In this document: positions 45,345 through 54,022 of the stretch, piece after piece
Layout: every line of letters begins with the position of its first letter
Numbering within the stretch: the stretch's first letter is position 1
Source of the DNA: Bradyrhizobium sp. B097
Lineage (GTDB): Bacteria; Pseudomonadota; Alphaproteobacteria; Rhizobiales; Xanthobacteraceae
Assembly: GCF_038957035.1 (NCBI RefSeq)
Contig: NZ_CP152412.1
Coordinates: 8,428,501 to 8,492,500 of the forward strand
Direction of reading: 5' to 3'
DNA length: 64,000 nucleotides
Program-made: the position numbers and the translations under genes
The notes under the pieces: model-generated
The model's database searches: none
What the model was told of the DNA's origin: nothing
The model's input: the letters and a program-made list of their open reading frames with translations, nothing else

Positions 45345-48119
45345 TTACGTCGTCGCCTCCCGCACGAGTTCCTCGGCCGCCTCGGCCAGAAGCTCGTCGG
45401 ATGCTTCGCCATAAACTGACTCGCGGCCGATTTCCAGCAGCGCGGGCACGGCAAGCGGAGAAACGTGGTCGAGATCCTTGTGGGTGATTCGGCCGTGAAT
45501 GCGCGAAAGCATGTCGCTGAGGCGGCGGAGATCGAGCAATCCCGTGGCGGCATCGCCGCGCGCGGCGCGCAGCAGCACGTGGTCGGCCTGGTGCTTGCGC
45601 AGCACGTCGTAGATCAAATCGGTCGAGAACAGCACCTGGCGGCGCGACTTCTCCTCGTCGGTGAAGCGGCGCGCAATCAGTCCGGAAATGATGGCGCAGT
45701 TGCGGAAGGTGCGCTTCATCAGCGCGGATTCCGCGAGCCACGCCTCGAGATCGTCGCCGAGCATGTCGGGATCGAACAGCGCGTTGAGGTCGAGCTTGCC
45801 GTGCCGGATCATGAAGGAGAGATCGCCGACGCCCCACACTGCCAGCGCGTATTCGTTGGCGACGAAACCGAGCGGACGGGCGCGGGCGCGTTCCAGCCGG
45901 CGGGTCAGCAGCATGCCGAGCGTCTGATGCGCCAGCCGGCCCTCGAAGGGATAGCAGACCAGATAATGGCTGCCGCCGCGCGGAAAGGTTTCCACCAAGA
46001 GCTCGCGCGCCGCAGGCACACGCGAGAATTTTCGCTGCAGCGACAGCCAGTCGTGCACCTGATCCGGCAATCCGTTCCAGGCCCGGCTGTTGTCGAGCAG
46101 CTTGCGGACGCGTTCGGCGAGATAGGTCGAGAGCGGAAACTTGCCGCCCATATAGGACGGGACTTTTGCATCCTTATCATTGGCGCGGGAGACATAGACC
46201 TGGTCCTCGACCAGCGCCTCGTAGCGCACCACTTCACCGCCAAAGACAAAAGTGTCGGCGGGCACGAGGCCCTCGATGAAGACCTCCTCGATCTCGCCGA
46301 GCATCCGGCCGCCGCGGGCGATCGCGCCGGTCGAACCGCTGCCGCCGGCGCGCGAGCGCACCAGCCGCACCTTCAGCATGGTCTCCTCGACGATGGTCCC
46401 GACATTGAGGCGGTAGCTCTGCCGCACCTTGGGATTGGTGACGCGCCAGCGGCCCTGCTTGTCCTGCTTGATGCGCGCGAAACGCTCATAGGTTTTCAGC
46501 GCATAGCCGCCGGTCGCGACAAAATCGACGACGTCATCGAAATCGGTCCGCGCCAGTGCTGCATAGGGCGCTGCGGTCCTGACCTCATCATAGAGTTCGT
46601 CGGACAGGAACGGCTTGCCGCAGGCGCAGCCGAGCACGTGCTGGGCCAGCACGTCGAGCGCGCCCGAACGCAGCGGCGGCGTGTCCTGCGCATTCTCCGC
46701 AATGGCGTCGATCGCGACGGCGCATTCCAGCACCTCGAACCGGTTGGCCGGCACCAGCACGGCGCGCGAGGCCTCGTCGAAGCGGTGGTTGGCGCGGCCG
46801 ATCCGTTGCATCAGCCGCGACGAGCCTTTGGGTGCGCCGATATTGATGACGAGGTCGACGTCACCCCAGTCGACGCCGAGATCGAGCGAGGAGGTGCAGA
46901 CCACGCCGCGCAGCCGGCCAGCGGCCATCGCGTCCTCGACCTTGCGGCGCTGCGCGACGTCGAGCGAGCCGTGATGCAGCGCGATCGCGAGCCCGTCATC
47001 GTTCATGCGCCACAGATCCTGGAACAGCATCTCGGCCTGGCTGCGCGTGTTGACGAACACCAGCGTGGTCTTGTTGCGCTTGATCAGCTCGTAGACCTCG
47101 GGCAGCGCATGGCGCGCGCTGTGGCCGGACCACGGCAGCCGTTCGCGTGTGTCGAGCATCTCGACCACCGGCGGCGCGGCGCCGCCGGCGATCACGACGT
47201 CGGCAGACACGTTCTCGCCGCCCGGCTGCGGCACCAGGAAACGCGCCAGCTGCTCCGGCTCGGCCACCGTCGCCGAGAGACCGATCGCGCGCGCCTGCGG
47301 CGCGATGGTCCAGAGCCGCGTAAGCCCGAGCGAGAGAAGATCGCCGCGCTTGGAGGTGACCAGCGCATGCAGCTCGTCGAGCACGACGCGCTTCAGCGAG
47401 GAGAACAGGAAAGGCGCGTCGTCGGACGCCAGCAGCAGTGCCAGCTGTTCCGGCGTGGTGAGCAGAATATCCGGCGGATAACGCCGCTGCCGCTGCCGCC
47501 GCGACACCGGCGTGTCGCCGGTGCGGGTCTCGATCTTGATCGGCAAGCCCATCTCGGCAACCGGCGTCTCCAGATTGCGCGCGATGTCGACCGCGAGCGC
47601 TTTCAGCGGCGAGATGTAGAGCGTGTGCAGCCCACTGGAACGTCGAACGCCGCGGCCGGTGGAGATGAGAGTCCTTCTTGGCTCCGCAGCGCTCGCTGCC
47701 AGGGCTCCCTCCCCCCTTGCGGGGGAGGGCTGGGGAGAGGGGTAAGCCGGATCGTTCGGAGCAAGCGGCATACCCCTCTCCCGCCGCCCCCCGACGCGCG
47801 ATTGCGCGTCAGAGGACGTCGACCTCCCCCGCAAGGGGGGAGGTGGCGATCGAGTATGCGACAAAAGCTTTCCGTCTCTCGCCTCGTTCTCCCCACTCAA
47901 CTCCACCAGCGTCGGCAGGAACCCTGCCAGCGTCTTGCCCGCACCGGTGGGCGCAATCAGCAGCGCGGAGCGTTCCTCGCGCGCCTTCGCCAGCAGCGCG
48001 AGCTGATGCTCGCGCGGCGACCAGCCGCGCGACGCGAACCAGTCGCGAAACCGGCGCGGCAAGAGATCGGCCGTTTCCGACGGCGGAACGGAAAAGAGAT
48101 CGAGCGTCGACACGCCCAA
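45345..48119 (-). CDS. lhr: Ligase-associated DEXH helicase (Lhr family)
   Basis: A 924-residue superfamily 2 ATP-dependent 3-to-5-prime DNA helicase linked to DNA repair. Motifs are Walker A in IAPTGAGKTLAGF (residues 55-67), YISPLKALAVDIARNLE, the DELH box in VLDELHALVTSKRGD, SATVAEPE, and TSSLDLGVDWGDVDLVI and IGRANHRF in the second core domain. The start is TTG 48119 or GTG 48113. Residues about 75-160, between motifs I and Ia, are an in-frame expansion made largely of a palindromic repeat (47705-47846), which makes the protein longer than usual. Confidence 0.9.
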   Translation of the reverse strand: MGVSTLDLFSVPPSETADLLPRRFRDWFASRGWSPREHQLALLAKAREERSALLIAPTGAGKTLAGFLPTLVELSGENEARDGKLLSHTRSPPPPLRGRSTSSDAQSRVGGRRERGMPLAPNDPAYPSPQPSPARGEGALAASAAEPRRTLISTGRGVRRSSGLHTLYISPLKALAVDIARNLETPVAEMGLPIKIETRTGDTPVSRRQRQRRYPPDILLTTPEQLALLLASDDAPFLFSSLKRVVLDELHALVTSKRGDLLSLGLTRLWTIAPQARAIGLSATVAEPEQLARFLVPQPGGENVSADVVIAGGAAPPVVEMLDTRERLPWSGHSARHALPEVYELIKRNKTTLVFVNTRSQAEMLFQDLWRMNDDGLAIALHHGSLDVAQRRKVEDAMAAGRLRGVVCTSSLDLGVDWGDVDLVINIGAPKGSSRLMQRIGRANHRFDEASRAVLVPANRFEVLECAVAIDAIAENAQDTPPLRSGALDVLAQHVLGCACGKPFLSDELYDEVRTAAPYAALARTDFDDVVDFVATGGYALKTYERFARIKQDKQGRWRVTNPKVRQSYRLNVGTIVEETMLKVRLVRSRAGGSGSTGAIARGGRMLGEIEEVFIEGLVPADTFVFGGEVVRYEALVEDQVYVSRANDKDAKVPSYMGGKFPLSTYLAERVRKLLDNSRAWNGLPDQVHDWLSLQRKFSRVPAARELLVETFPRGGSHYLVCYPFEGRLAHQTLGMLLTRRLERARARPLGFVANEYALAVWGVGDLSFMIRHGKLDLNALFDPDMLGDDLEAWLAESALMKRTFRNCAIISGLIARRFTDEEKSRRQVLFSTDLIYDVLRKHQADHVLLRAARGDAATGLLDLRRLSDMLSRIHGRITHKDLDHVSPLAVPALLEIGRESVYGEASDELLAEAAEELVREATT
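47705..47846. repeat. Palindromic repeat inside the lhr coding frame
   Basis: A 21-bp arm (CCTCCCCCCTTGCGGGGGAG plus G, 47708-47728) matches its exact inverse at 47823-47843, and inner GAGAGGGGTA/TACCCCTCTC arms strengthen it. The whole element is read in-frame as helicase residues about 92-138 (for example YPSPQPSPARGEG). The same family is at 52307-52456. Confidence 0.85.
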
Positions 48120-48192
48120 GAGGTAGGTGGTTCAGCGGGTTTCGTCGAGGGCGGACGAAAATGGCGGCAGGTGGCAGGGCCGCCCTCCTCCA

Positions 48193-48335
48193 CGTCGTCC
48201 CGGCCTAGTGCGCAATTGCGCATGGGGGGCCGGGACCCATTACCCCGAATGCGTGTTGTGGAGTGACGCCGGGGCCGCAGCCTTCTAAATCACGGACAAC
48301 GGTGGTTATGGGTCCCGGCTTTCGCCGGGACGACG
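48193..48335. repeat. Palindromic repeat, GTCGTCCC/GGGACGAC family, single copy
   Basis: The ends are CGTCGTCCCGGCC and CGCCGGGACGACG, with inner CCGGGACCCATTACC / GGTTATGGGTCCCGG arms. It relates to the units at 44023-44601 and fills most of the lhr upstream gap. Confidence 0.8.
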
Positions 48336-48353
48336 CAACAGAGTTGGCGCCCC

Positions 48354-49580
48354 CTACTCCGTCATCGGCTCGCCCAGGAGGTCCCAGTCCTTGCCGTTGA
48401 AGATCGAGACATAGAGCGTCTTCATCGGCGTGTAGTCGTCGGGCGTATAGCTGTAATTGATGCCGTCGAGGAAATAGGGCGAGTGGAAGCCGGCCAGCGT
48501 GGTGGCGTGCTTCAGCACGTTGGCGCGGGTCAGATCGTCGCCGCAGCGGCGCAGGATTTCGCCCATCGTCGCCGCCTGGCCGTAGCCGGCGAAGGCGATG
48601 GTGTTGTCAGGATCGATGTTCGGCAGGTACTTCTTGCGCAGCTCCTCGAACGCGACCACATCCGCATCCTTCTCGTAGCGGGGCACGCCGACTTCCTTGT
48701 TGTAGCGGATCGCGACGATGTCCTTGGCGTTCTCGAGGCCCGCGGCGCTCAGGATCGAGCGGCCGGTCGAGCCCGCCGACAACAGCTGCAACGGCTTCCA
48801 GCCGAGCTCGGCCACCTTGCGGATCGACTGCGACGTCGCCTTGCCGGTGGTGATGTTGTAGAACACGTCGGCGCCCGACTTCGAGAGATTGATGAGCTGG
48901 GAATCGACCGTCGGATCGGTGAGATCGTAGGTCTGCTCCATGATCACCTGTGCCTTGCCGCCGGCATCGGCCAGCACCTTCTTGAACGGCCCCAGGAAGT
49001 CGCGGCCAAAATCATCGTTCTGGTAGAGGATGCCGATCCTGGCGTTCGGCTTCACGCTGACGACGTGCTTGGCGAGGATGCGCGCCTCGGTCGGATAGAG
49101 CGGCAGGCCCGCCATGGTCCATTTATTGTTCTTCGGATCGTTCCATTTCGAGGCGCCGGTGTTCAACAGCAATTGGGGGACGCCCTTGGAATTGAGGTAT
49201 TTGTGCACGGCGGTCTGCGGCGCGGTGCCGAGCGAGCCATAGAGCGCCAGCACCTCCTCCTGCTCGACCAGGCGGCGCGTCGCCTCGACGCATTTCGGCG
49301 CGCTGTAGGCGTCGTCCATGGTGAGGAATTTTACCTTGCGGCCGTTGATGCCGCCCTTGTCGTTCAGCATCTGGAAATAGGCTTCGCCGACCCGGCCGAG
49401 CACGCCATAGAGCGACCCGGGGCCGGAATGCGGCACGGTCTGGCCGAGCTTGATCTCGGTGTCACCAGCGCCCGGATCGTACTTCTTGTCGGCGGCCCGG
49501 ACGAACGGCGCAGGCAGCACGGACGCTGCGATCACGGACAATGCGGTGGCGCCGAACTCGCGCCGGGTATGTTTTTTCAT
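48354..49580 (-). CDS. ABC transporter substrate-binding protein (branched-chain amino acid type)
   Basis: A 408-residue periplasmic binding protein of the Leu/Ile/Val-binding family. It has a twin-arginine-type signal (KKHTRREFGATALSVIAASV) and the family blocks IKLGQTVPHSGPGSLYG, LNDKGGINGRKVKFLTMDD, ARIGILYQNDDFGRDFLGPF and FAGYGQAATMGEIL. No permease or ATPase genes are adjacent, so it is an orphan binding protein whose ligand is unknown. GGGAGAGAAACA precedes ATG 49580. Confidence 0.92.
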   Translation of the reverse strand: MKKHTRREFGATALSVIAASVLPAPFVRAADKKYDPGAGDTEIKLGQTVPHSGPGSLYGVLGRVGEAYFQMLNDKGGINGRKVKFLTMDDAYSAPKCVEATRRLVEQEEVLALYGSLGTAPQTAVHKYLNSKGVPQLLLNTGASKWNDPKNNKWTMAGLPLYPTEARILAKHVVSVKPNARIGILYQNDDFGRDFLGPFKKVLADAGGKAQVIMEQTYDLTDPTVDSQLINLSKSGADVFYNITTGKATSQSIRKVAELGWKPLQLLSAGSTGRSILSAAGLENAKDIVAIRYNKEVGVPRYEKDADVVAFEELRKKYLPNIDPDNTIAFAGYGQAATMGEILRRCGDDLTRANVLKHATTLAGFHSPYFLDGINYSYTPDDYTPMKTLYVSIFNGKDWDLLGEPMTE

Positions 49581-49719
49581 TGTTTCTCTCCCTGAGGCGA
49601 AAAGCTCTCGCATTCCGCCTTGCGCCGGGCAAGCGCGAAGTCACGGCTTTGCGGCGCAATGCCGCGTCACGGCAAATGCGTAGCGTGTAGACTCAAGTCT
49701 GAGAGCGATGCGTCGCTCT

Positions 49720-49862
49720 CTTACCTTCTCCCCTTGTGGGAGAAGGTGGCGCGGACGCAGTCCGCGACGGATGAGGGGTATGCATCCGCGGAGAGAAACC
49801 CCTCACCCGGCTTCGATGCTAGCGCATCGAAGCCACCCTCTCCCACAGGGGGAGAGGGTGAG
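49720..49862. repeat. Palindromic repeat, CTTCTCCC/GGGAGAAG family
   Basis: Two self-complementary ends (ACCTTCTCCC/GGGAGAAGGT at 49723-49747; ACCCTCTCCC/GGGAGAGGGT at 49835-49859) bracket GATGAGGGGT / ACCCCTCACC arms and a central GGCTTCGATGC/GCATCGAAGCC hairpin. It lies between the binding-protein gene and the methyltransferase stop. Confidence 0.82.
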
Positions 49863-49867
49863 AAAGA

Positions 49868-50794
49868 TCACGGCTTGACGGCGACAGCCACGAGCCCGGG
49901 CGCCGGGATGTTGTCCTCATTGCGCGCCGAGAGATCGTCGAGCAGAGCCAGCGTCAGCCCGGCGGCGGCGACCGAGGCGCGCACGTAGGCCGCGCTGTGG
50001 GCGTAGCGCAGCCCCTCGCCGAGGATGACGCCCTCGCCGTCATGGGTCTCGGTCGTGAAGGCGATCACGCCGCCCCCGACCAGCACGCGCGCAGCCTCGG
50101 CAAGCACGGGCGCGAGATCGGCGACATAGACCATCGCGTCCGCAGCGATGATCAATTCGGCACTGGCGTCCGGCTTGCCCGAAATACCCCTCAGCATGTC
50201 GTCGACCTCGAGCTCGGCATAGAGCCCGGTCGCGCGCGACTTGTCGATCATGCGCGGCGACAGGTCGATGCCGATGAAGCGATCGACGTGCTGCGCGAAT
50301 GCAGCGGCCGCGAGGCCGGTGCCGCAGCCGAGATCGATCGCGCGCTTGAAGAACGCCGGCTTCCTCGCAGAGGCGCGCACCGACAGCACCGCCTTGAACA
50401 GCAGCGCCGGGCCGCGATAGCCGAGATCGCCGACCAGCGCGGCCTCGAAGCGCGGCGCATATTGATCGAACAACGTCTGCACATAGCCCGGCGGCATCGC
50501 GCTGACGGCCTCGACGCCGAGTTGCATCAGATGCAGGCCGGCGCCATGGCGGTCTTCGGGGTCGGCATCGCGTGCGGCGCGGAAGGCTGCGATCGCGGCT
50601 TCACGCTGGCCGAGCTCGAGGCGGATCTTGCCCAGCGTGTACCAGGCCGACGGGAATTCCGGCACCAGCTCGATCGCCTGTTCGAGCAGCTCGGCGGCAG
50701 CCGGCAGATCGCCCTTCAATTGCAGGTCGCGCGCGAACTCGTAGCGGCGGTCGGCAACCAGGTCGCCGGAGGACAGAAACAGGCGGGGGGCCAT
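49868..50794 (-). CDS. TPR-containing SAM-dependent methyltransferase
   Basis: A 308-residue protein with an N-terminal tetratricopeptide part (residues about 15-90: ARDLQLKGDLPAAAELLEQAIEL, AWYTLGKIRLELGQREAAIAAFRAA) and a class I methyltransferase domain (IDLGCGTGLAAAAFAQHVDRFIGIDLSPRMID). The substrate is unknown; similar fusions are annotated only as predicted TPR methyltransferases. It is divergent from the repair exonuclease gene across 132 bp. Confidence 0.88.
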   Translation of the reverse strand: MAPRLFLSSGDLVADRRYEFARDLQLKGDLPAAAELLEQAIELVPEFPSAWYTLGKIRLELGQREAAIAAFRAARDADPEDRHGAGLHLMQLGVEAVSAMPPGYVQTLFDQYAPRFEAALVGDLGYRGPALLFKAVLSVRASARKPAFFKRAIDLGCGTGLAAAAFAQHVDRFIGIDLSPRMIDKSRATGLYAELEVDDMLRGISGKPDASAELIIAADAMVYVADLAPVLAEAARVLVGGGVIAFTTETHDGEGVILGEGLRYAHSAAYVRASVAAAGLTLALLDDLSARNEDNIPAPGLVAVAVKP

Positions 50795-50926
50795 TTTCTC
50801 TTAGGGAACCGATCTTGGCCAGGTCCGGCCATCCATCAAAGCATGGACTTTTTCCGGAGATGGAAGCGCCGGTCAAGCCCGCTCGCGACCGCTAAACATC
50901 GCCGAGGGAGCACCTATATTGCGACA

Positions 50927-52006
50927 ATGCGCCCGCAAGACATCCTGATGCCCGTCCCCGCCGGGCTTTGCTGCAAGCCCGGCGGCTTCCACATCGATCC
51001 TGTCAGGCCGGTCGAACGGGCGCTGATCACGCATGGCCATTCCGACCATGCGCGGGCGGGTCATGGCGCGGTTCTCGCGACCCAGGAAACGCTCGACATG
51101 ATGCGGCTGCGCTACGGCGAGAATTTCGCCGGCACGACGCAGGCGGTCGCTTACGGCGAGGAGATCAGGCTCGGCGACGTCACGGTGACGTTTCATCCCG
51201 CCGGCCACGTATTGGGCTCCGCCCAGATATCGGTCACCTGCAAGGACACCCGCATCGTCGCCTCCGGAGACTACAAGGACGCACGCGACCCGACCTGCGC
51301 GCCGTTCGAGCTCGTGCCGTGCGACGTCTTCATCACGGAGGCGACTTTTGGGCTGCCGGTGTTTCGCCATGGCGATGCCGCCGACGAGGTGAAGAAACTG
51401 CTGGCCTCCGTAAAACTGTTTCCGGAGCGCGCGCATCTGGTCGGCGCCTATTCGCTCGGCAAGGCGCAGCGCGTCATCGCGCTGCTGCGCGAGGCCGGCT
51501 ACGACGCGCCGATCTATCTGCACGGCGCGATGGAGAAGATCACTTATTACTATCAGGAACGCGGCATCCCGCTCGGCGAGCTCCGGCCGGCGCGCGGCAT
51601 GAAGAAGGCCGAGCTTGCCGGCACCATCACGCTGGCGCCGCCGAGCGCGACCTCCGATGTCTGGACGCGCCGCTTCCCCGATCCGGTCACGGCTTTTGCG
51701 TCGGGCTGGATGCGGGTGCGCGCCCGGGCGCGGCAAGGCGGCATCGAGCTGCCGCTGGTGATCTCGGATCACGCCGACTGGGACGGACTGACGGCGACGA
51801 TCGCAGCCACCGGCGCCGGCGAGATCTGGGTCACCCACGGCCAGGAAGATGCGCTGGTGCATTGGTGCAAGAGCAAGGGACTTGCGGCGCGGCCGCTCGA
51901 TCTGGTCGGCTATGGCGACGAGGACGAGAGCGAGGCGGCAGCGGTCACCGGCGAGGCGGAGCCCACCGGCGAAGGCCAGCCCGTCGGCGAGACCAAGAAG
52001 CCATGA
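50927..52006 (+). CDS. Ligase-associated DNA exonuclease (MBL fold)
   Basis: A 359-residue metallo-beta-lactamase/beta-CASP nuclease of the ligase-associated repair set. It has the metal motif ITHGHSDHARAGHG, FHPAGHVLGSAQI, VASGDYKDARDPTC, a beta-CASP region (LVGAYSLGKAQRVIALLREAGYDAPIYLHGA) and the late VISDHADWDGL. It trims DNA ends before ligation. Its stop overlaps the ligase ATG (ATGA), so the two proteins are coupled. The last 35 residues are acidic and low-complexity. Confidence 0.92.
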   Translation: MRPQDILMPVPAGLCCKPGGFHIDPVRPVERALITHGHSDHARAGHGAVLATQETLDMMRLRYGENFAGTTQAVAYGEEIRLGDVTVTFHPAGHVLGSAQISVTCKDTRIVASGDYKDARDPTCAPFELVPCDVFITEATFGLPVFRHGDAADEVKKLLASVKLFPERAHLVGAYSLGKAQRVIALLREAGYDAPIYLHGAMEKITYYYQERGIPLGELRPARGMKKAELAGTITLAPPSATSDVWTRRFPDPVTAFASGWMRVRARARQGGIELPLVISDHADWDGLTATIAATGAGEIWVTHGQEDALVHWCKSKGLAARPLDLVGYGDEDESEAAAVTGEAEPTGEGQPVGETKKP

Positions 52007-53925
52007 ATCGCTTTGCCGAGCTGCTCGACCGACTCGCCTACGAGCCGGGCCGCAACAACAAGATCAAGCTGCTGGTTGCCTATTTCCGCGAAACCGAGGA
52101 TCCCGACCGCGGCTACGCGCTGGCGGCGCTGACCGGCGCGCTGTCGTTCAAGCACGCCAAGCCGGGCTTGATCCGCGACCTGATCACCGAACGCACCGAC
52201 CCGGTGCTGTTCGGCTACTCCTATGACTACGTCGGCGATCTCTCCGAAACCGTCGCGCTGATGTGGCCGAAGGCTGGAGCAAATTACGTCGAGTCTTTCC
52301 TGGGCCACCCCTCTCCCCAACCCTCCCCCACAAGGGGGGAGGGAGCCCAACCGTCGTGCTCACCTCACAGCGATGTTGAAGGAATTGATGTCAGTAAGGG
52401 ACGTGTCACTGGACAGGCTCCCTCCCCCCTTGCGGGGGAGGGCTGGGGAGAGGGGTACCGCGGGCGAGGTGTCGGTGAGATCACTCGCACCCACAACAAC
52501 CCGCCTCCGCCCACCCTCACCGACGTCGTCACCACGCTGCGCACGCTCGGCAAGGCCGAGTTGCCGGCGCAGCTGGCGCGCTGGCTGGACGAGCTCGACG
52601 AGACCGGGCGCTGGGCGCTGTTAAAACTCGTCACCGGCGCGATGCGGATCGGAATCTCGGCGCGGCTGGCGAAGACCGCGGCGGCGGCGCTCGGCGATAA
52701 GGATCCACACGAGATCGAGCTGATGTGGCCCGGCCTGTCGCCGCCCTATCCCGAATTGTTCGCCTGGCTCGAAGGCCGCGGCGACAAGCCGGTCAACCTC
52801 GATCCAACGCCGTTCCGCCCGGTGATGCTGGCGCATGCAATCGAGGATGCCGATTTCGCCAATCTCGACGCGGCCGATTTCAGCGCGGAATGGAAGTGGG
52901 ACGGCATCCGTGTGCAGGCTGTCGCCGGCCGCGATGCGTGCGGTCACATCCGGGCGCGGCTCTATTCACGCACCGGCGAGGACATCACCGGCAGCTTCCC
53001 CGACCTCGTGCCGTCGCTGCATCTCCAAGATACTCTAGATTTGAAGCATGATGACTCCCGAAAACCGCTTCACACTTTTCGGCATCATGCTTCATTCGCG
53101 ATCGACGGCGAATTGCTGGTGCTGCGCGACGGCCGCGTGCAGACCTTCAACGTGTTGCAGCAGCGGCTGAACCGCAAGGTTGTCTCGCCGAAGCTGATCA
53201 AGGAGTTTCCGATCCACTTGCGCGCCTACGACCTGCTCGGCGACGGCGAAAACGATTTGCGCGAGCTGCCCTTCACCGAGCGCCGCGCGCATCTCGAAGC
53301 CTTCGTCGCGAAGCTGAACGATCCGCGCATTGATCTGTCGCCGACAGTCCCGTTCGCGAGCTGGGAAGAACTGGCCGCGGCGCGGGCCGATCCGAAGAGC
53401 GCCGGCGCCGGCGACGATGCCGACGCGGTCGAGGGCGTGATGCTGAAGCGGCGCGACGCGCCCTACCTGCCCGGACGGCCGAAGGGCCCGTGGTGGAAGT
53501 GGAAGCGCGATCCGCACATCATCGACGCCGTGCTGATGTATGCCCAGCGCGGCCACGGCAAGCGCTCGTCCTATTACTCCGACTACACGTTCGGGGTCTG
53601 GACCCGTGGCGATGCTGGCGACGAGCTGGTGCCGGTCGGCAAGGCCTATTTCGGCTTCACCGACGAGGAACTGTTGCAGATCGATCGCTTCGTCCGCCGC
53701 AACACCACCGAGAAGTTCGGCCCGGTGCGGCATGTCGTGCACGAGCCGGATCAGGGGCTGGTGCTGGAAGTCGCCTTCGAGGGCCTGCAACGCTCGCCGC
53801 GTCACAAATCCGGCATCGCGATGCGCTTTCCCCGGATCAGCCGCCTGCGCTGGGACAAGCCGCCGCGCGAGGCCGACCGGCTGGAGACACTTGAACGGAT
53901 GTTAATCTCCATGACAGGAAGTTAA
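52003..53925 (+). CDS. ATP-dependent DNA ligase of the ligase-associated repair set
   Basis: A 640-residue ATP-dependent ligase; the usual family length is nearer 540-550. The N-terminal domain (FAELLDRLAYEPGRNNKIKLLV) leads to the nucleotidyl-transfer motif EWKWDGIRVQAV with K298, then FAIDGELLVL, EGVMLKRRDAPYLPGRP and WWKWKRDPHIIDAVLMYAQRGHGKRS, and an OB-fold end. Two palindromic repeats are read through: residues about 102-152 (52307-52456) and about 347-364 (53043-53093). Both lie outside the catalytic motifs, so the enzyme may be active. It is coupled to the exonuclease gene. Confidence 0.92.
   Translation: MNRFAELLDRLAYEPGRNNKIKLLVAYFRETEDPDRGYALAALTGALSFKHAKPGLIRDLITERTDPVLFGYSYDYVGDLSETVALMWPKAGANYVESFLGHPSPQPSPTRGEGAQPSCSPHSDVEGIDVSKGRVTGQAPSPLAGEGWGEGYRGRGVGEITRTHNNPPPPTLTDVVTTLRTLGKAELPAQLARWLDELDETGRWALLKLVTGAMRIGISARLAKTAAAALGDKDPHEIELMWPGLSPPYPELFAWLEGRGDKPVNLDPTPFRPVMLAHAIEDADFANLDAADFSAEWKWDGIRVQAVAGRDACGHIRARLYSRTGEDITGSFPDLVPSLHLQDTLDLKHDDSRKPLHTFRHHASFAIDGELLVLRDGRVQTFNVLQQRLNRKVVSPKLIKEFPIHLRAYDLLGDGENDLRELPFTERRAHLEAFVAKLNDPRIDLSPTVPFASWEELAAARADPKSAGAGDDADAVEGVMLKRRDAPYLPGRPKGPWWKWKRDPHIIDAVLMYAQRGHGKRSSYYSDYTFGVWTRGDAGDELVPVGKAYFGFTDEELLQIDRFVRRNTTEKFGPVRHVVHEPDQGLVLEVAFEGLQRSPRHKSGIAMRFPRISRLRWDKPPREADRLETLERMLISMTGS
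52307..52456. repeat. Palindromic repeat inside the ligase frame, element 1
   Basis: 41-bp inverted arms lie at 52307-52347 and 52416-52456 (beginning ACCCCTCTCCCC) with two mismatches and a 68-bp loop. It encodes PSPQPSPTRGEG on the left and PSPLAGEGWGEGY on the right, in the ligase frame. It is the same family as 47705-47846. Confidence 0.9.
53043..53093. repeat. Palindromic repeat inside the ligase frame, element 2
   Basis: GAAGCATGATG at the left pairs with CATCATGCTTC at the right, with inner CCGAAAA/TTTTCGG arms around CCGCTTCACAC. It is a second, unrelated repeat type, encoding KHDDSRKPLHTFRHHAS in the ligase. Confidence 0.82.
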
Positions 53926-53969
53926 ACCCGCAAGCCGCATGGCAGCCATTGATCGCGGCTCGCGGGTTT
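53924..53969 (+). terminator. Hairpin at the end of the ligase gene
   Basis: AAACCCGC (53924-53931) pairs with GCGGGTTT (53962-53969), with AGCCGC/GCGGCT inside. Only three T residues close it, so it is a weak intrinsic terminator. Confidence 0.45.
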
Positions 53970-54022
53970 CCCATGTGCTGCGCCGTGACCTATAATGCGG
54001 GCGATTCCGCCAGGAGAGAACG

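Noticed and set aside
45465..48266. Long plus-strand frame opposite lhr
   Set aside because: It mirrors the helicase codons, has low-complexity Arg/His/Gly composition and no motif; the minus-strand helicase has all family motifs.
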